Shown piece by piece: positions 1 through 11,546 of a stretch of 64,000 nucleotides of DNA. A program made the translations under genes and the position numbers. The notes beneath the pieces were generated by a model, which did not search any database, had not been told where the DNA came from, and saw only the letters and a program-made list of their open reading frames with translations. How positions within the stretch are numbered: position 1 is the first letter of the stretch; each line of letters begins with the position of its first letter. Source of the stretch: Aristolochia californica (lineage: Eukaryota; Streptophyta; Magnoliopsida; Piperales; Aristolochiaceae); contig JARWKL010000004.1 of assembly GCA_029961685.1 (NCBI GenBank), positions 33,720,114 to 33,784,113 of the forward strand. The letters are read 5' to 3'.

Positions 1-296
1 TGGGATGACCAAAGTCATAAGGTTATCAAGAACAAGGATGTGATCTTCAATGAAGGTGTCTTTCATAAAGATAGGTTGAGAACAGATTCTGAGAGCACAA
101 GTAATGAATTAAGAAGTCTTAAACGATTCAGTTGAGAGATGTTCCAGTTATTGAGATGGAGTATATTGCTCATGAAGACCAAAAAACATATCCTCAGAAG
201 TAAATCATAACTGAACTTAGAAGATTTGCTTGAACTAATAAACCACCACAAAGATGCTCCCCTACGTTGAATTATATTATGTTGACTGATAAAGGT
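1..296 (+). pseudogene. H1 copia pol, part 1 (integrase/RT linker)
   Basis: The plus strand reads WDDQSHKVIKNKDVIFNEG and then CSPTLNYI, the linker between integrase and reverse transcriptase in Tnt1-like Ty1/copia polyproteins. The same stretch occurs on the minus strand at 27346-27636 and near 48900-49200. The frame is lost after about residue 45. The element starts outside the window. Its pol is cut at 296 by the R1-1 LTR, and reverse transcriptase resumes at 4208 with about 80 residues missing. It is a dead fragment. Confidence 0.8.
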
Positions 297-697
297 TGTT
301 GGAAGATGGGCTCAAGCCCACAAGTTCAAGGCTAGAAGCCCACACGTCAAAGGAGTGGCAAAGTCGTTATTTATGGTATGTTCCATAAGGAAGGCATGAA
401 GATGTAAATACATTATCTTAGTATGTCTTTTAATCTATTGAGTTGTAACCCTAAGGGCTTTATAACACTATACATAAGAGCATTGGCTAAGAGGTAAGGC
501 ATTCAAGTCTTCTCCTCTCTTTTAGAAACTCTCCTCTCTAAGGTACTTCTCCTTTCTCCCTCTTCTCTCTATTCTCTCCTTCCCTCAATCCAAACTCTCC
601 TCTCTAAGGTACTTCTCCTTCCTCCCTTTTCTCTCTCTTCTCTCCTTTTTCTTCCATGTTAACCTAGAGTCATTCTCATGGGATCCTAACTTCTACA
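297..697 (+). repeat. R1-1 5' LTR
   Basis: A 401-bp LTR that begins TGTTGGAAGATGGGCTCAAG and ends ATTCTACA-like (TTCTACA), directly followed by a tRNA-iMet primer site. Related LTRs with the same ends lie at 17150-17538 and 62957-63362. CT-rich tracts fill the second half. No matching 3' LTR is present, because the element is truncated before 3603. Confidence 0.85.
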
Positions 698-709
698 TGG
701 TATCAGAGC
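698..709 (+). other. R1-1 primer-binding site
   Basis: TGGTATCAGAGC directly follows the LTR. It is the standard plant copia site complementary to the 3' end of initiator-Met tRNA, which primes minus-strand DNA synthesis. Confidence 0.85.
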
Positions 710-1562
710 ATGGAGGTTAGGATCACTATTCAAGTAGTTATGTCATTAATTCAAAAAGGTTTTTATAGAAGGAGTTTTGCCATGAAGAGATAGGTAAAAT
801 CTGTTTCTTTTTTCATATTCTCTCTTTACGGTTTCAATTTTTTCCCATCTTCTTGAATTCTTGATTCACGTCAAGGCAAGATAATCTTTATAAACATTGT
901 GAAGATCTATCTTGTACGACTAAAAGGACTTTGTAGTCTTGATCATCTTGTAGAAAAATTACATGATTGTTCAAAGGTTGTTTTTTTCTGTTTGTTATTT
1001 GGATTTAGTTACCGTTATGTAACAGGAATCAAACATTGCTGATATGGGTTTCCAGCATATGTTGCTATCAATTCTATAATCTAACGTTACTCATGGGAGT
1101 GTGTTATGTTGTTGGATGACCGTAATATGTTTGATGAAATTCCAGCACTCACTTATCCCTATTATTTTTTATTTTGAACTTCAGCAATTGAATATTTTTT
1201 TGTGTTTTAGTATTCTCATGAGTTGGAATTTATTTTGCCAAGAATTTGCTCTCGGTTTGCCAAGAAAGGCCTTGTCTAAAGTTGCCCTTGATTTTTTGGT
1301 TGATTTTGGATTAAGGATAAGAGTTGCATTTATTCTCTTCTCTCTATTTTTTTTATAAATATAAGAGAAGTTGAGTAGTGGCTGGTTCTTGTTATCACTT
1401 GACAAAATCACCAATTTTTCCATGATTTGGCGCTTATTCTCATGAAAATATTCTCTACTTACTTTTTGTGGCTTATTTGGTCTACGGGTGCTTCAAGTTA
1501 TGTTGTGTAATTTTTATTTGAGTCCCTATGACAATTCACCTCACTAGTTGATTTGTGTTAAC
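710..1562 (+). other. R1-1 leader, non-coding
   Basis: This is the untranslated leader between primer site and gag. It matches the R1-2 leader (17551-18441) and the R1-3 leader (63375-64000), including a shared stretch around TTATGTTGTTGGATG. Short reading frames here are not conserved between the copies. Confidence 0.75.
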
Positions 1563-3602
1563 ATGGAGAGTGGACGTATGAGTAATAAGAGTGACATACT
1601 CTGAATTACTACAATTCCACTAAAAAGTCTTTCCAATTACCTCAAATGGTCACAATCGGTATAAAGGGTTCTCATTACTTGAGACCTTCATAATCATGTT
1701 ATGAAAATCCCTCCTCTGAATTATGAAGAAGATGAAGTCTACCATAAATGGGTAAAAAATGATAACATGGTTATCCGTTGGCTTATTAACAGCATGGAAG
1801 AGCATGTCACTAACAATGTGGTCCACTTGGAAACTTCGAAGGATATTTGGGACAGATGTGCTAAACTCTATTCCAGTACCGCCTCCTTGCAATGAGTATA
1901 TGATGTTTCCAAAGTATGCTAGCTACATTACAAGGAGATAATATTCATGAGTTTTTGGCCTAATTTCATGGCCTTCTCCAAGAATGGAAAATTGCTCAAC
2001 CATACTCTACCAACATTTTTGTTCAAGAAAAACAACGTGCCTTATCAATATTAAGTTGTATCTAGAGGTGGCTAAGACTCAGCTTCTTAGTTCCTCTGCC
2101 CTTCCCTCATTTGATGACATCAATGCTATGTAGTTACGGATTCCTGATCCATCTCCTCTTTCTCTGATTGATGCTCCATTAGCTAAGTTCTCTAGTAATC
2201 GGGGTACATCATCCCCATTTCGAGGACACTGCAAAAATACAAGAGGAGGCCGCAATAGAGGTGGTCGAACGGGTCCAACCCATTCCAGCATTGAGCCTCG
2301 ATTGTGCACTTATTGTGGTAGTCAGAACCACGTTGTGGATTCATGCTGGAAAATCCATGGCAAGCCTGATTGGGTGATAGCCAATCCAGCCTCAGTTAAT
2401 GTTGAAAAAAAGGAGGATAGGACTGATTCTCATTACTGGAATGTGACTATTTATGCGGAAGACCATGCTGCAATTCAGAAGCTGAAATCCTTATTGGATC
2501 AGTTCTCTACTCCACCAGGCCCTACTACTACAACTACCATTGCCTCTTGTATGCTTTCTTCTGCTTCAACTACTTCCTCTTGGATCATTGATTCTGCGGC
2601 TTCTGAACTCTTATCAGGTAACAAACACATATTTCATTCCTTGTCTCCATGTCTTTCTCATAAATTTGTCACTATTGCTAATGGTTCCCAAACCAAGGTG
2701 CTTGGCAAGGGTTCCTACTCTCTTACCACGTCTATTCCTCTCCAAGATGTGTTATTTGTTCCATAATTTCTGTTAAATTTGTTCTTTGTTAGTCAATTAA
2801 CAAAACAATTGAATTGTTTTGTCACCTTCTCACCATCTTTGTGTATATTTCAAGATCTAACTACGAAACAGGTGATTGGTAGCAGCAATGAAAAGGGGTT
2901 TATACTATTTTAATCTTCCACCAGTAGCTTCTATTTCATCCACTAGATCTGAGGCTCAATTATGGCACAACTGGCTTGGTCATCCATCTACCTTGTCTCT
3001 TCTTTCTTTAGTTCTATCTCTTAAATATTTGTCTAATTTCAATTTTGAGGCATGTCAATTAAGTAAGCATGTCAAGAGTACATATTATCCTCATCTTACA
3101 ACTACTAGTACTGCTCTGTTTGCATTAATACATTATGATGTATGCGACCCTTTAAAGGTCTCTAACATTTCTCAGGTTCAATATTTTGCTACTTTTGTGG
3201 ACGATTTTACCCAAGTGACTTGGTTTTTTTTTTTTAAAGAATGATCATATATTATTTCTATTTTTAAAAAATTTCATGCAATGGTTCTAACATAATTTGG
3301 AAAAAAATTGAAATCCTTAGATCCGATAATGCTAAGGAATATTTGTCTAATGAGTCTAAATCGTTTTGTGAGGGTAATGGGCTTCTTCATCAAACATCAT
3401 GTGCCTATACCCCTCAACAAAATGGTGTTGCTGAAAGAAAGAATCGTCACCTCCTTGAAATTGCTCGGGGCCTCCCCTACTCCATGAAGGTACCCTAATT
3501 TTATTGGCCTCATGTTATTCTTACAACAAGCTTTTGATATGCCCCATTTCCATGGATCAGCCACCATACGATTTTCTCTTCGTTCCAAGGAATGATTGGT
3601 TG
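1563..3602 (+). pseudogene. R1-1 copia gag-protease-integrase remnant
   Basis: Gag starts at an ATG at 1563 and matches the better preserved R1-2 gag at 18442, but stops and frameshifts interrupt it early. Recognisable parts in order are UBN2-type gag (about 1563-2290), a CCHC-type knuckle (CTYCGSQNHVVDSC, about 2305-2347), an aspartic protease (WIIDSAASELL near 2580, where the usual DSG is DSA), GAG-pre-integrase (LWHNWLGHPS near 2960) and integrase (about 3150-3600, FVDDFTQVTWF and FYWPH). Reverse transcriptase and the 3' LTR are absent. The altered protease active site and many stops make it non-functional. Confidence 0.85.
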
Positions 3603-4207
3603 TGTTGAATTTAGGACCCCATGAATAATACCTCGAGTAACGGCCAAGAAAAAGAAAAAAATGAAAAAAGAGAAAAGCTCTCGGGTAGAGAGAGAAGAGA
3701 AGTAACACAAGGAAGATTAGAGAGAGAGTACTTCACACAAGAGAGGAGAAAAAAAAAAGAAACTTGCTTGATCTTTTCGAGTTACAATAACCCCTATTTA
3801 TAGTTGAGGAGGTGATAGAGTCCACATACAACTATCCTTAGGACTCCTAATTACCTTCCAACTAGAACTCTCTAAGATAAGCCTATTATGATAAGATTAT
3901 ATAATCTATTTAAGAAACTTCTTTAACTCAAGTACAAACACCTTCTTTAAGCACGTCAATCAAGCTAGAGAGCCAGCTCGTGGTCTTATCTTGTGGGTCC
4001 CACATGATCTTCTAGCTCATGTAGATAGAGGTACCAGCTCGTGGTATCTTTATGGGTCCCACTTGATCTTCTAATCTTCTATTCTATTTCAGCACATGTT
4101 CCTTATCTCTTAGCTCGAGTCACTTTGTATGAGGACTTGTAGAAACCTCTTGAGCTCATGTGGGTCCCACCAACTTGTGTAGCCATGGTGGGTCCCACAT
4201 TGTAATA
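3603..4207 (-). repeat. R2-c solo LTR
   Basis: A single 605-bp R2 LTR in minus orientation. On the plus strand it reads TGTTGAATTTAGGACCCC to CCCACATTGTAATA. It matches the R2-a LTR (5552-6470) and the R2-b LTR (47137-47704). A perfect 5-bp duplication GGTTG flanks it at 3598-3602 and 4208-4212. No primer site or polypurine tract adjoins it, as expected for LTR-LTR recombination. Its left flank is R1 integrase and its right flank is H1 reverse transcriptase, so it sits on an older junction. Confidence 0.85.
3993..4198. promoter_or_regulatory. Four TCP-like palindromes in R2 U3
   Basis: GTGGGTCCCAC occurs at 3993-4003, 4160-4170 and 4188-4198, with a one-base variant ATGGGTCCCAC at 4052-4062. 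Each copy contains GGNCCCAC, the reported class I TCP transcription-factor site, on one or both strands. The cluster lies in the U3 part of the minus-oriented LTR, where enhancers are expected. Other R2 LTRs keep similar copies, for example near 47545-47690. Binding is inferred. Confidence 0.5.
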
Positions 4208-5551
4208 GGTTGTAAAGGGCTTTCAACAAAAAAGAAGGCATTGTGTATATATTGAGATTTTCTCTCCGGTAGTGAAATTGACTACTAGTAGAACAATGCT
4301 TGGACTAGTAGCAAATGAAGAGTTTCACTAGGAGAAGTTGGATGTAAATACAACCTTTCTTGATGGTGATTTGGAGGACGAATTTACATGGTGTTGTTAT
4401 GGTCCTGGGTTAAGTACCTGGCTTTCCTCTACCTACCAGGCCGGTCTTTTGGGTAGTATTGGATAGGTGCTTAACATTTGGTATTAGAGCGGGCACCCAC
4501 GTCATGAGTTCTAATCCCGGAGGGGGCGACCTAGCGGAGGGGGCTACCTAGCGGTGTAGCTAGAGTGGGCCGCCATGGTCGTCAGATCGTGAAGGTGGGA
4601 TGTGATGTTATGATCCTGGGTTAAGTACTTGGCTTTTCGCTACCTACTAGGCCGGTCTTTTGGGTAGTATTGGATAGGTGTTTAACAGGTATCCCCACTA
4701 GGTGTTCAAACTTCAAAAGAGTTTGTATGGTCTTAAATTGGTTCCAAGACAGGGGTATAAGAAGTTTGACATCTTCATTAGTATTGGTTTCTTGAGGTAC
4801 CAGGCGGATCATTGCTATTATGTGAAAAACCTTGATGACTCCTACATCATTCTACTGCTATATGTTGATGATATATTGATAGTAGGTGTTTGCTAATAGG
4901 AAATAGATAAGCTGGAAAGGGAGTTGTCCAAGAAATTTTCAATGAAGGATTTGGGTGCTACAAAACAAATCCTTGGGATGAGGATTACTAGGGGTATCGA
5001 CGTTTTGAAACTGTCACAAAAAGAATATGTGAAGAAGGTGCTGATCAGATTCAATATGAATGATGCAAAACCAGTGAGTACTCATTTGGCTAGTCACTTT
5101 AGGCTATCTAAGGAGCAGTCACCTTCTACAGAGTAGGAGCGATTCTACATGCCCAATGTGTCTTATGCTTTTGCTAATGGCAGTTTCATGTATGCCATGG
5201 TGTGTACTAGACCACACATAGCTCATGTAGTGGGAGTTGAGAGTAGATATATGAGTAATCCAGGTAAACAACATTGGGGAGCAGTGAACTAGATTCTCAA
5301 GTATTTGAGAGGCACTATAGACTTGACCTTATGTTTCAGAAAGTCAAACTTGGGATTACAAGGTTATGTAGGTGCTGACATGACTAGTGACATTGATGGC
5401 AGAAAGAGTACTACTAGATATGTATGCATATTGGGTGGTAAAATAGTTAGTTGGGGCCTCTAAGTTGCAAAAGATAGTTGTTCTTTCCACTATTGAGGCA
5501 GAATATGTCATTGTGACCGAAGCCAACAAAGAGATGGTATGGTTGCAGTAT
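4208..5551 (+). pseudogene. H1 copia pol, part 2 (reverse transcriptase-RNase H)
   Basis: The sequence resumes at VVKGFQQK in Tnt1-like reverse transcriptase and continues through KLDVNTTFLDGDLEDEF, the TRIM T2a insertion (4395-4687), KLQKSLYGLK, the catalytic motif YVDDILIVG (about 4860-4890), then RNase H pieces (YLRGTIDLTLCFRKS). YVDD is intact, but stops occur at about 4310, 4894 and 5134, and there are frameshifts. RNase H ends at 5551, where the R2-a LTR begins. The minus-strand copies H2 and H3 are close homologues. Confidence 0.85.
4395..4687 (+). mobile_element. TRIM element T2a
   Basis: Two 82-bp direct repeats, 4395-4476 and 4606-4687, each run from TGTTATGRTCCTGGGTTAAG to GTTTAACA or GCTTAACA. 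A primer-site-like TGGTATTAGAGC follows the first (4479-4490), and purine-rich GAAGGTGGGATGTGA precedes the second. The target duplication is GGTGT/GGTAT (4 of 5). There is no coding capacity. The layout is that of a terminal-repeat retrotransposon in miniature, and two more copies lie at 26426-26753 and 52172-52545. Confidence 0.9.
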
Positions 5552-6470
5552 TGTTGAATTTAGGACCCCATTAATAATATCTCGAGCAAGGTGAGAGATG
5601 GAAGAAAAAAACCGAGAAGGAGAATGAGAGCTCTCTGGTAGAGAGGAGAGAAGAAGAAAAAGAAGAAGGAGAAATAGAAGAAACTTCTACATGAGAGAGA
5701 GAAAGAGAGGAGACAACTCCTTGCTTTGATGTTTTTATTATGAATACAAGCTCCTCTATTTATAGTGGAGTGATAGAATTTATGTACACTTACCAAAGAT
5801 AATTCAGCTCAATTTAGAACTTACTCAAATTCTAACTTACTTAAATTTTGACTTACCCAAATTCTAATCCTTCACATGTGGCTAGGTTGAGGATGCCAGC
5901 TCATTCTATATTCGTGTGGGTCCCATTAGTTCTTCTAGCTCATGTGTCAAAGATACTAGCTCGTGGTATGTTTGTGGGTCCCACAAGATCTTTACTTCTT
6001 CCAACTCATTCTAACTCGTCATCCTACTTGTTAAAAGGATAGTCCCACATACATTAGTGAGTATAAAGATCATGTATTAATTAGCTGGGAAAAAGGTTTC
6101 CTAAGTGGCTAGTCATTTTAAGATAAGTCCTTGGACCAAATTTAACATGGTATCAGAGCAAAGTTCTCATATGTAGGCATCCACCCAAATTATCCACGTG
6201 CCACCACGTGAGGGCCTCTACCCAAATTATCCACATGCCTACACGTGAGGGGGAGTGTTAAAAGGGAAGTCCCACATACATTAGTGAGTATAAAGATCTT
6301 GCATTTAATAGCTGGGAAAAAAGGTTTCCTAAGTGGTTAATCATTTTAGGATAAGTCCTTGGACCCAATTTAACACAACTCATGCTAGCTTATGTGATAA
6401 CTCATCTTGGCTTCTCACTTCCTCATGGAAAGTCCCACTAGCTTGTGCTGGTGGGTTCCACATTGTAAAA
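5552..6470 (-). repeat. R2-a 3' LTR with TRIM T1 inside
   Basis: R2-family LTR in minus orientation. On the plus strand it reads TGTTGAATTTAGGACCCC to CACATTGTAAAA, followed by the polypurine tract (plus strand CCCCCTCAAGGTGGGGG). A 347-bp TRIM (6029-6375) interrupts it, so the LTR proper is about 570 bp. It cuts off H1 RNase H at 5551. Confidence 0.85.
6029..6375 (+). mobile_element. TRIM element T1
   Basis: Direct repeats of 119 and 120 bp (6029-6147 and 6256-6375) begin TGTTAAAAGG and end AATTTAACA. TGGTATCAGAGC (6148-6159) follows the first repeat, and GTGAGGGGGAG precedes the second. The target duplication is CTACT/CAACT (4 of 5). The internal part is only about 108 bp and includes a near-duplicated 25-29-bp motif (ACCCAAATTATCCACRTGCC). 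It is a TRIM nested in the R2-a LTR and needs enzymes in trans. Confidence 0.9.
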
Positions 6471-8340
6471 TTCCCCCTCAAGGTGGGGGTGAGAAAACAT
6501 TGTAAATGCCCAGCTTGCTGCAGATGGTGGACAAGAATTTATGAGTGACTGGTTTGGCGAGAATGTCTATTACTTGGCTCTGTGTAGATATATACTTGAG
6601 AGATAATATACCGGTTTGGAATTTCTCTCGTATGAAGTGGTTTTCTACTTCAATGTGCTTTGTCCTCTCATGAAAGACTGAATTTGATGTGATATGTATG
6701 GCTATTTGATTATCACAATATAGATCCATAGGAGCTTCTTTGTAGAATCCCAGTTCAGTAAGAGGAGATCTAATCCATAGGAGTTTACTGACTGCGTGTG
6801 TCATGGCTCTGTATTCTGCTTCTGCACTAGACCGTGCAACTACATTCTATTTCTTGTTTTTTCCATGTAACCAAGTTCCCTCCAACCACGTACAATATCC
6901 TAAAGTAGATTTTCTGTCATCCGGGGATCTGGCCTAGCTTGCATCTGAGAATCTTTCGATGTTGAAGTGCCCATGATTTTTATGAGAAGCCCTCTTCTTG
7001 GAGCTCCTTTCAGATATCGCAATATCCTTCTAGTGCTTGCCAATGACTGAGTGTTGGGTTGTGCATATATTGACTTACCACACTGACTGCATATGAAATA
7101 TCTGGACTTGTTACGCAAAGGTAAATAATTTTTCCCACTAATCTTTGATATTTCCCAACATCTACCTCTTCTCCAGTACTGGCACATAATTTTGTATTTG
7201 AGTCAATAGGAGTTTCTGTTGGTCTACTTCCAATCATTCCTATCTCTTCCAGTAGGTCTAGGATATACTTCCTTTGAGATAGTACAATTCTATGTCTGGA
7301 TTGTAGTACTTCATTACCCAGAAAATATTTGACTAGTCCAAGATTCTTAGTCTTGAATTCAGCACATATCCTTTCTTTTGTTTTTTGAATGCCCTCAAGA
7401 TCACTACTGCTTATAATAATATCATCAACATATACCGCCAAAATCACCTTGCCCTTAGGTGTGTTTTTAATAAATCTAGAGTGATCTCTAGAACATCTAT
7501 GAAATCTAGCCCGTATGAGTGCTTGGCTAAAATTTTCTAACCATGCACGAGGAGACTGTTTTAGACCATAAAGAGATTTTTTTAGTTGACATACGGACTC
7601 TCCCACAACCACATACCCAGGTGGTTGCTGCATATAAATTTCTTCTTTGATATCCCCATTCAGAAAGACATTTTTTTACTTCAAGTTGATATACCTGCTA
7701 GGAAGAATTAGATACTAGAGATAATAACACGTACCGAGTTCATTTTTGCCATTGGAGAAAAGGTTTCCTCATGATCAATTTCATAGCATTGTGTATAGCC
7801 TTTAGCAATGAGGTGAGCCTTCAGCCGAGCAACGGACCCATACAGATTTTGTTTCACAATAAACACCCATTTTCACTCGACAGGTTTCTTATCTGAAGGA
7901 ATTGGGACTAGAACCCATGTCTGATTTTTATAAAGTGATTGTATATCTTCATCCATTGCTGCCTTCCACCCTGGATGTTTGAGAGCCTCCTGATAAGACT
8001 GTGGTATAGATATGGAGGAAATAGCAGAGAGAAATTGACAACATACAAGGGACAGACGATGATGAGATACAAAATTTGATATGGGATGAGAAGTAGAGGG
8101 TATGGTGCATGATCTGGGTTCTTTTCTTATTGAAATAGGACGAGTATCATACTGTGGGCCAAAAGCAACTGGAGAAGATGGACTTCTCTCAATGGGATCC
8201 GTAAACTCAGCAGGTGTGGTGTCAATCAGTGTTTCTGGGGGCTAAGTAGTTTTTGCAGCACGAGGCATAGCGAATTGAGGAGAACTTGGTACTGAAGATG
8301 AACCTGGAGGAGCATTGTCAGAATAGTATGGAGAGTCTTC
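6471..8340 (-). pseudogene. R2-a copia reverse transcriptase-RNase H
   Basis: Read from right to left, copia RT covers about 8010-7010 and includes [15 protein letters not shown] and the intact catalytic motif AVYVDDIIIS. RNase H follows, with LYCDNQAIHI missing one residue relative to the usual form, then VENHFIREKF and an end near 6478 (FSPPP stop), just before the polypurine tract. Frameshifts near 7650-7900 and 7000-7190 and several stops disable it. About 8010-8340 is the degraded low-complexity linker to integrase. Confidence 0.85.
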
Positions 8341-9255
8341 AAAAAATGTGACATCCATGGATACAAGTAAACACTGAATTATTGCAAACATAACCCTTTT
8401 TTGTGCATGAGTATCCTAAAAAGATACACTTGATAGATCTGGGATCAAGTTTACAATGTTTTGGGGAGGAAATTTGGACAAAACATTGACACCCAAAGAC
8501 TTTTAAGGGTAGTCAGAAAGAATCATCATTTGGTAATAACAGAGAGTGAGGGTATTACCAAGAATAGAATATGGTAACCAGTTTATAAGAAAACATGTGA
8601 TAATGATTGCATGCGGCCAATAAAAGTATGGAACTTTCATGGCATATAGTAAACCACAAGCAACCTCAAGAATATGATGTTTCTTCTATTCGACTACACC
8701 ATTTTGTTGAGGGGTGTAGGCACATGATGATTGATGAATAATGCCATTTTCTTGACAAAAAGGGTCAAAGTCTTTGCAGGTGTATTTTTTGGCATTATCA
8801 GACCTGAGTATTTTAATTTTCTTACCAAACTGAGTGAGTACCATAGCATGAAAAGATTTAAAAATCAATGATATTTCAGAATGCTCTTTAAAAAGAAATA
8901 ACCAAGTGGTGCGAGTGAAGTCATCAATAAATGAGATAAAATATTTGACTTGAGAAATATTTGGGATGCTCAAGGGTCCCCATACATCATTATGAATTAA
9001 TGAAAAATGAGAGATAATTTTAACTTCTGGACGAGATGAGTATGTAGACCTCTAGTGTTTATTCATTTGATAGACTTCACACTGAAACTCTGACCTTGCT
9101 TTAAGAGTAGGGAAAATATGATGAAGAGATTGTGCAGATGGATGTCCCAACCGGTTGTGCCATATCCTTGTCTCAGTTTCACTGGTGGAAACATTATTTA
9201 TTTTTGTCACATCCAGGTAGTAGAGCCCCCCTTGTTCATGGCCTTCACCATTCAC
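8341..9255 (-). pseudogene. R2-a copia integrase
   Basis: Minus-strand GAG-pre-integrase (IWHNRLGHPSAQSLHH, near 9170) is followed by the integrase core: YFISFIDDFTRTTWLFLFKE, LRSDNAKKYTC and YTPQQNGVVE (about 8973-8686). The catalytic D and E positions look kept in this stretch. The carboxy-terminal part (about 8685-8341) is broken by frameshifts. It lies between protease and reverse transcriptase, the copia gene order. Confidence 0.85.
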
Positions 9256-9273
9256 CTGCTTCGTTATGAGATC

Positions 9274-10277
9274 CTAAAACACACATGACGTGGGTAAGAA
9301 GGTGATAGAGCAATCAAAATGTTTGGTGATCTGACTAACCGATAAAAGATTTAAAGGGAAGGTAGGACCAAAAAGGATATTTGTGAGCAGAAGTGATGGT
9401 GTAACAGAAGTGGAATCTTTCCCTTGAACTTTAGTTTGTGAATAGTCAGCTATGATAACAATTTTTTTGTGAAAGACACGAAGAAATTGAGTGTAATAAA
9501 TTTTTGTTACCTGTAAGATGCTCGAAGGCTCCTGAGTCAATTATCTTGGATGAAGAGGAGGCAGATATCATACATGAAGTTGTGGTGGCAGTGGTAGGTG
9601 AGGGAGTGCATGGAGAGGAAACCATCATTGTTTTCATTTTCTGGAACAACTCATAATGTTAATCAGTAAATATTTTCTTTGCTGGTGATGTGGTAGACGA
9701 ATCCTCTTTTGTATTACTCACTAAGGATTGATTTACCTTATTCCCGTCTAGTTTGCCATTGGTTTTATAACACCTTACTCTAAAATGGCCATATCTTCCA
9801 CAATAGAAGCATTCCTTCAAATGAAAGCATGTGCCTTTGGAGTGACTTCTTATCCCACATTAAGTGCATTCATTCCCATCTATTTTGTCAAACCCATTCA
9901 CCTCTCATCCTCCTCCATAATTTCTGCCCCGACCTTGGCCTTGGTCAGATATGTTCCCCTATATCCAGAGTACATAGAGGATGATACTTTAGTATTAGAG
10001 GAAGAAGCGTCTAGAATACGGAGAAGTGTGACACATACACCATTAAAGGAGGGAACCGCAGAAGAGTTAAGAAGTTGACACTTAGCAATTTCGAGATATG
10101 GTTTAATATTTCCAAGGCAAATAGCACTGAATAATGCTTCTTTCTACTTGACTTGTACCAAGACATTTGTGGTAGTATGCATAGCTAATTTCCACTCTTG
10201 AAGAAGGCCTGTAAAGTGGGCCAAGTCTTCATGGATATTCTCTCCTTGTTTAGTATGCAACATCTTTTGGAGAAGAT
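9274..10277 (-). pseudogene. R2-a copia gag and protease
   Basis: The minus strand carries the 3' half of gag with an intact CCHC knuckle (CFYCGRYGHFRVRC, about 9800), a linker, and protease with KIIDSGAFEHLTGNKN (DSG kept, about 9560). The next frame gives PTFPLNLLSVSQITKHF. Gag is cut at 10277 by the start of the GyA LTR, so the first 100 or so residues, leader, primer site and 5' LTR of R2-a are missing. Confidence 0.8.
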
Positions 10278-11367
10278 TGATGAGAATGCTTAGGATTTTA
10301 TAATTATTTGGTGCCTAAATATACTCATTATTCTTATATTTTGATTTAGGATGCAAATGGAGATGTTAAGTACAAAATGAAGTTAATTGGGCAATTTTGG
10401 ACAATTTCAACAATTCTTCGTAATCTGAGCATAACTCTCTCATCCGAGTTCTGATTGAGATGATTCAAGATTATAAGGAACGTGAAGAAAAATTTATACA
10501 ACTTTTATGTTTTGAATTTTGAGAGATACTAGATGAATCCAGGTCGAAATTGGGCTTGAAGTTGTGGCACATGTACTATGACGTCCTGGAACGGGAAAAA
10601 ATCAGGGAGCGGGGGGGAGGGGGTGAATAAAAAGAGAGAAACCCTAAACTTAAGGGAGTAAGAAGATGATACACAAGGAGAGTTCGGTCGACACCTCTCT
10701 TTTTACCTTCTCAAGCTTTTCCTCCTCTTTTCTCTATTTTTTCCTTCAAATTTCTTCATGGCCCTACATGGCTAAAGTTTCAGACTTGGTCAAAGGAAAC
10801 TGAAGCCATCAGAATCAATAAAACTGTGAAATCTGATTTTTTTCATCGTTCAATTTATGTTTAGTGTATCAGATGTTCTTCTATAATTTTTTTTCATGAT
10901 TGTCTCATTTAATCACTAGGAGGTCTACTAGTTTATTACTCATTGCAATCTACTGCTAGGTTAGATATCAAATTCGTAATTTTTTTATCCCTTTAACTTG
11001 TGAAGGAATTGAGATTTTATGATTTGCTATATCAGGAATTATTTGATCTTAAGAAGAATGTTGGACTAAATTAAATGCATCCGCCTATGCTTGTGTTGTT
11101 TAGTTTCATCTATGTCTCTAATTCTTAAGGTTGCTGCTAGATTAAACCTTTAGCTCTTGTCTTGGGTTGTTTAGTAGTTAGGGTTAATTGGATCGCTTGT
11201 TTTCTAATTATCTATGACTAAGGAGAGATAGGAAGATAGTTCCAATGATGAATACTCAAGTGCAAATTGATATATTCTTGCATCGATGATTAGTTGTGAT
11301 TTTTCGATGGTGGATGTTGACTTAGACCGAGGTTTGTTCTTTTGATTGATTTTGATCCTTTAATTTG

Positions 11368-11401
<34 letters not shown>

Positions 11402-11541
11402 CACACACACACACACACATCCTTGTTCACGGAGCATAAAATTAGACTAATCACTCTTCGTGGGAATGATCCTTACTCGCATTGCTACATATATTTTTAG
11501 GAGTATAGGTTTTATTTTTCTTTTCCTGCGATAGCACACCA
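10278..11541 (+). repeat. GyA (Athila-like gypsy) 5' LTR
   Basis: A 1264-bp LTR starts TGATGAGAATGCTTAGG directly after the broken R2-a gag and ends GCACACCA. It is called an LTR because a gypsy primer site follows, with the start of an Athila-type gag after that. There is no partner LTR in the window. It contains a run of about 30 C followed by (AC)n at 11370-11420. No gene is seen inside. Confidence 0.7.
11370..11420. repeat. Poly-C and (AC)n tract
   Basis: About 30 consecutive C are followed by nine to ten AC units inside the GyA LTR. The true length is uncertain, since such runs are hard to sequence. Confidence 0.9.
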
Positions 11542-11546
11542 AATTT

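Noticed and set aside
6900..7187. Separate small gene
   Set aside because: Out-of-frame overlap of R2-a RNase H and RT, with RT residues continuing in the neighbouring frame.
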